NCBI GenBank assembly: GCA_002438575.1
Contig: DJPP01000068.1
Location: 1 to 6,003, forward strand
Reading direction: 5' to 3'
Source: Oscillospiraceae bacterium UBA6409
Lineage (GTDB): Bacteria; Bacillota; Clostridia; Oscillospirales; Oscillospiraceae
DNA length: 6,003 nucleotides
In this document: positions 1 to 6,003 of the stretch, one piece after another
Layout of the letters: each line of letters begins with the position of its first letter
Position numbering within the stretch: the stretch's first letter is position 1
Made by a program: the position numbers and the translations under genes
The notes under the pieces: generated by a model
What the model was told of the DNA's origin: nothing
Database searches by the model: none
Seen by the model: the letters and a program-made list of their open reading frames with translations, nothing else

Positions 1-1445
<1,445 letters not shown>

Positions 1446-1448
1446 TTA

Positions 1449-1477
1449 ATTATAGCATTCGCGCTTTACATGGTCAA
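1449..1477 (-). promoter_or_regulatory. Near-consensus sigma-A promoter for the oxidoreductase gene
   Basis: On the minus strand, TTGACC (1477-1472, -35, five of six consensus bases) is followed by a 17-base spacer and TATAAT (1454-1449, perfect -10). TG one base upstream of TATAAT gives an extended -10. The predicted transcription start is near 1442, giving a leader of about 57 bases. The match and optimal spacing imply strong, largely constitutive expression, as fits a central fermentative enzyme. Confidence 0.85.
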
Positions 1478-1482
1478 TGCAG

Positions 1483-1522
1483 CAGGGGCGATTCTGTGAT
1501 TTTTACCACAAAATCGCCCCTG
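1483..1522 (-). terminator. Long hairpin after the GH13 gene, probable terminator without a clear U-tract
   Basis: CAGGGGCGATT (1483-1493) is the inverse complement of AATCGCCCCTG (1512-1522), an 11-base perfect stem. Inside it TGTG (1495-1498) faces CACA (1507-1510). In minus-strand RNA the position between these blocks (1511 with 1494) is a U-G pair, and 1506 with 1499 is a G-U pair, so the stem runs about 17 pairs with a loop of about 6. In plus-strand RNA these positions are C-A and A-C mismatches, so the structure favours minus-strand transcripts. It starts 20 bases past the GH13 stop codon. No U-run follows the stem on the minus strand; a T-rich stretch lies before it instead (about 1530-1537). 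The far end is only 5 bases from the -35 box at 1472-1477, so an operator or insulator role is possible. Confidence 0.55.
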
Positions 1523-1542
1523 TATTTGTTCAAAAAAGCAAG

Positions 1543-2808
1543 TCAAAATACGATCGGATCACCGTCCGCCCGGACGTGTCCATCGGTGACGGTCAAATCG
1601 CCGCCCAGTTGATTTTCATACACGCCGTCGGCTCTTTCCACCGCCGCAGCCTCTCCTCTGCCGGACAGGTCGAACACACCTGTGACCTCACCCTCTGAAG
1701 ACTTGTAATGGCCGATGACCGTGCCGCCGCTGACCTCGTACCACACCGCGCCGTCCAGCGGCAGCGTCTGCTTCATGGCCTTGCACCGGCGCAGGAAGTC
1801 CGACAGGTCAGACCGCTTGTCGCCGAAATTGTCGTCCGCATCGAACAGCCCTACCTGACGGCGCGGCGCGAACTCTGTGCCGCCGTAGAGCAGCATACTG
1901 CCCCGGCAGAAGTACAAAAAAGCCAGCCAGTGCCGCAGCCGCCGTTCGTCCTGCACCCAGTGGGCCAGACGCGGCGTGTCGTGGTTCTCGCCGCAGCGCA
2001 TCTTGATAAAGCCCGCGGGATATGTCTGCTCCTGATAGTTCAGCATATCGATGTACTGCCGCAGGCTGTTTTTGCCGGACAGATACCCTTCAAACCACGG
2101 CCAGATATCATAGTCGTAGGTCATGTCGAAGGCCCGGTACAGCTCCGTATCCGTGGCGCAGTAGGCTCCCTGCTGCCGCAGGCCAAGCACATGGGCGCCG
2201 TGTACGCTCTCCGCCAGCCAGATGCAGCCGGGGCGGACCGCCTCCACCTCCTGCCGTGCCTGACACCAGAAGTCCAGGGGCACGCTGCTGGCCACATCGC
2301 AGCGGAAGCCGTCCACGAGCTCCGCCCACTTTTTCAGCGTGTCGATCTGATAGCGCCACAGTTCCTTGTGGGTATAATCCAGGTCTACTACATCCCACCA
2401 GTCCGCCACATGGCGGCTGGGCCGGCCCTGTTCATCCCGGAAAAACCACTCCGGGTGGGTCTGTGCCAGCACCGAGTCCGGCGATGTGTGGTTGTAAACC
2501 ACGTCGATGATGCACTTCATGCCCCGGGCGTGGATCGCCTCCACCAGATGGCGGAAATCCTCCTCCGTACCGTATTCCGGGTTTACGCCACGGTAGTCAC
2601 GGATGGCGTAGGGACTGCCCAGCGTGCCTTTGCGGCCCACCTCGCCAATGGGATGGATAGGCATCAGCCACACGATATCCGTACCCAGCGCCTTCAACCT
2701 GTCCAGATCAGCCTCCAATGCCCGGAAGGTCCCCTCCGGCGTGTGGTTTCGTACGAACACACTGTAGATCAACCGATGCTGCAATGCCTTATCCGTATTT
2801 ACTGCCAT
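1543..2808 (-). CDS. Alpha-amylase-family (GH13) glycoside hydrolase, cytoplasmic
   Basis: A 421-residue protein with the GH13 (beta/alpha)8 barrel. It probably cleaves alpha-glucosidic bonds in maltodextrins or glycogen-like glucans; exact specificity cannot be read from sequence. The conserved regions are in order: DVVYNHTS at 102-109 (region I), GFRCDVAS at 167-174 with Asp171 as likely nucleophile (II), IWLAESV at 196-202 with Glu200 as likely acid/base (III), and ENHDTPR at 274-280 with Asp277 as transition-state aspartate (IV). IYSVFVRNHTPEGTF at 14-28 marks the first barrel strand and is typical of a clostridial subgroup. Domain B is short (about 108-147), and a small beta-rich C-terminal domain follows from about 345. 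There is no signal peptide or membrane segment, so the substrate must be imported or internal. The ATG at 2808 has GGAGG 8 bases upstream. The gene begins 13 bases after ligA ends and is probably co-transcribed with it, although their functions are unrelated. A hairpin follows the stop codon. Confidence 0.93.
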   Translation of the reverse strand: MAVNTDKALQHRLIYSVFVRNHTPEGTFRALEADLDRLKALGTDIVWLMPIHPIGEVGRKGTLGSPYAIRDYRGVNPEYGTEEDFRHLVEAIHARGMKCIIDVVYNHTSPDSVLAQTHPEWFFRDEQGRPSRHVADWWDVVDLDYTHKELWRYQIDTLKKWAELVDGFRCDVASSVPLDFWCQARQEVEAVRPGCIWLAESVHGAHVLGLRQQGAYCATDTELYRAFDMTYDYDIWPWFEGYLSGKNSLRQYIDMLNYQEQTYPAGFIKMRCGENHDTPRLAHWVQDERRLRHWLAFLYFCRGSMLLYGGTEFAPRRQVGLFDADDNFGDKRSDLSDFLRRCKAMKQTLPLDGAVWYEVSGGTVIGHYKSSEGEVTGVFDLSGRGEAAAVERADGVYENQLGGDLTVTDGHVRADGDPIVF

Positions 2809-2816
2809 TTCTGCTG

Positions 2817-2821
2817 CCTCC
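2817..2821 (-). promoter_or_regulatory. Ribosome binding site of the GH13 gene, directly abutting the ligA stop
   Basis: Minus-strand GGAGG, 8 bases before the ATG at 2808. It follows the ligA TAA (2824-2822) without a gap, so ribosomes ending on ligA would release on top of this site, consistent with translational coupling. Confidence 0.8.
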
Positions 2822-5495
<2,674 letters not shown>

Positions 5496-5499
5496 GCCG

Positions 5500-5509
5500 T
5501 CACCCCCCC
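5500..5509 (-). promoter_or_regulatory. G-rich ribosome binding site of yunB
   Basis: Minus-strand run of seven G followed by TGA, ending 4 bases before the ATG at 5495. The GGTGA part matches the extended Shine-Dalgarno complement (GGAGGTGA) with one substitution in the core. The G7 homopolymer is prone to length variation and could vary yunB translation between strains; that is inference. Confidence 0.6.
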
Positions 5510-5549
5510 ATAGACGCGCTGTATAACGCGCTTACTACGGAAGTCTATG
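5509..5549. repeat. Nested inverted repeat in the murD-yunB gap
   Basis: CATAGAC (5509-5515) is the inverse complement of GTCTATG (5543-5549). Directly inside the left arm GCGC (5516-5519) can pair with GCGC (5528-5531), giving a two-part fold with an unpaired stretch (5532-5542) on one side. It fills most of the 70-base gap and its left arm touches the G-rich ribosome binding site of yunB. There is no U-tract next to it. It may be a weak terminator, a processing site or a hairpin affecting access to the yunB site; chance is not excluded. Confidence 0.4.
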
Positions 5550-5565
5550 ACGCCACGGCTTTTCC

Positions 5566-6003
5566 TCATTCCTCCCAGCCGTTCACGATGGCCTTGAAAA
5601 AGTCGCCGCGCTCGGCAAAGTTCCTGAATTGGTCAAAGGACGCGCAGGCCGGCGACAGCGTCACCACATCACCGGGCTGTGCCCGATCGCGGGCGGCTTC
5701 CACCGCCGCCGTCAGCGGCGCGGCGGTGATGATCTCCGGGTGGCCGAGCCGGTAATCCGGCGCATTCTCCACGGCAGCGCGTATTTTATCCGCTGTGGCG
5801 CCGCAGAGCACCAGCAGCTTCACGTGCGCCACGATCTCCGGCCCCAGCACATCAAAGGGAATGTGCTTGTCATAGCCGCCGGCGATCATGATGACCTTCT
5901 CGCTGAACGACCGCAGTCCCGCGATGGCACGGGAGGGGCTGGAGGCGATGGAGTCGTTGTAATACCGCACGCCCTTATAAGTCCGCACCAGCTCGATGCG
6001 GTG
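5566..6003 (-). CDS. murD: UDP-N-acetylmuramoylalanine--D-glutamate ligase MurD, C-terminal 145 residues (5' end outside window)
   Basis: MurD adds D-glutamate to UDP-MurNAc-L-alanine with ATP in the cytoplasmic stage of peptidoglycan synthesis. The frame is open at the right edge and ends at TGA (5568-5566). The visible part is the end of the central ATPase domain and the C-terminal ligase domain. It opens with HRIELV, the conserved junction between the two. Then come YYNDSIASSPSRA (14-26 of the fragment), IAGGYDKHIPFD (40-51, the loop characteristic of MurD rather than MurC, MurE or MurF), LVLCGATADKI (64-74) and LSPACASFDQFRNFAERG (116-133), the MurD C-terminal signature near the substrate glutamate site. 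The codon at 5988-5986 is an internal GTG (valine), not a start, because homology continues upstream to the edge. About two thirds of the gene, roughly 300 residues, should lie to the right. It is followed by yunB after 70 bases and may be its transcriptional upstream partner. Confidence 0.97.
   Translation of the reverse strand, partial: HRIELVRTYKGVRYYNDSIASSPSRAIAGLRSFSEKVIMIAGGYDKHIPFDVLGPEIVAHVKLLVLCGATADKIRAAVENAPDYRLGHPEIITAAPLTAAVEAARDRAQPGDVVTLSPACASFDQFRNFAERGDFFKAIVNGWEE

Noticed and set aside
1455..1471. Catabolite repression (cre-like) element in the promoter spacer (ATGTAAAGCG)
   Set aside because: It resembles the left half of the cre consensus only if one base is inserted, and the right half does not match. 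Too weak to report.
1525..1548. Rex-type redox repressor site near TTTGTTCAAAAAAGC
   Set aside because: Only TTGTT matches; the second half (TTAACAA-like) is absent, and the stretch is simply AT-rich between the stop codon and the hairpin.
5986..5988. GTG as a start of a separate 140-codon gene
   Set aside because: It is an internal valine codon of MurD. The conserved HRIELV sequence precedes it and the frame runs open to the window edge.

Overview
The window looks like a piece of chromosome from a GC-rich, anaerobic, endospore-forming Firmicute, most likely a clostridial gut lineage of the Oscillospiraceae/Ruminococcaceae kind. Four points suggest this: a single-chain pyruvate:ferredoxin oxidoreductase (anaerobic pyruvate metabolism), a YunB-type sporulation protein, strong Shine-Dalgarno sites in front of the complete genes, and a GC-rich base composition (judged by eye, not counted). 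Assignment below class is inference. No mobile element, CRISPR array, tRNA or rRNA was seen.

All five genes lie on the minus strand, so transcription runs from right to left. From the right edge: the 3' end of murD (peptidoglycan precursor synthesis, 5566-6003, cut by the window); a 70-base gap holding an inverted repeat; yunB (sporulation, 4800-5495); ligA (NAD-dependent DNA ligase, 2822-4789); and a cytoplasmic GH13 alpha-amylase-family hydrolase (1543-2808). The junctions yunB-ligA (about 10 bases) and ligA-GH13 (13 bases) are tight, and the downstream ribosome binding site touches or overlaps the upstream stop codon. These three genes are therefore probably one transcript, perhaps continuing from murD.

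A 157-base gap follows the GH13 gene. It holds a long hairpin (1483-1522) that pairs better in minus-strand RNA, then a near-consensus sigma-A promoter (1449-1477), a GC-rich leader hairpin (1413-1430) and a strong ribosome binding site (1394-1400). These lead into the large pyruvate:ferredoxin oxidoreductase gene, of which the first 461 codons (1-1385) are present. This enzyme is thus its own transcription unit.

The genes cover cell wall synthesis, sporulation, DNA replication and repair, glucan breakdown and fermentation, and do not form one pathway. The region is ordinary core chromosome. I found no convincing undescribed system. The points worth a second look are the control elements around the pyruvate:ferredoxin oxidoreductase gene, the ligA start, and the placing of a sporulation gene and a glucan hydrolase on either side of ligA.
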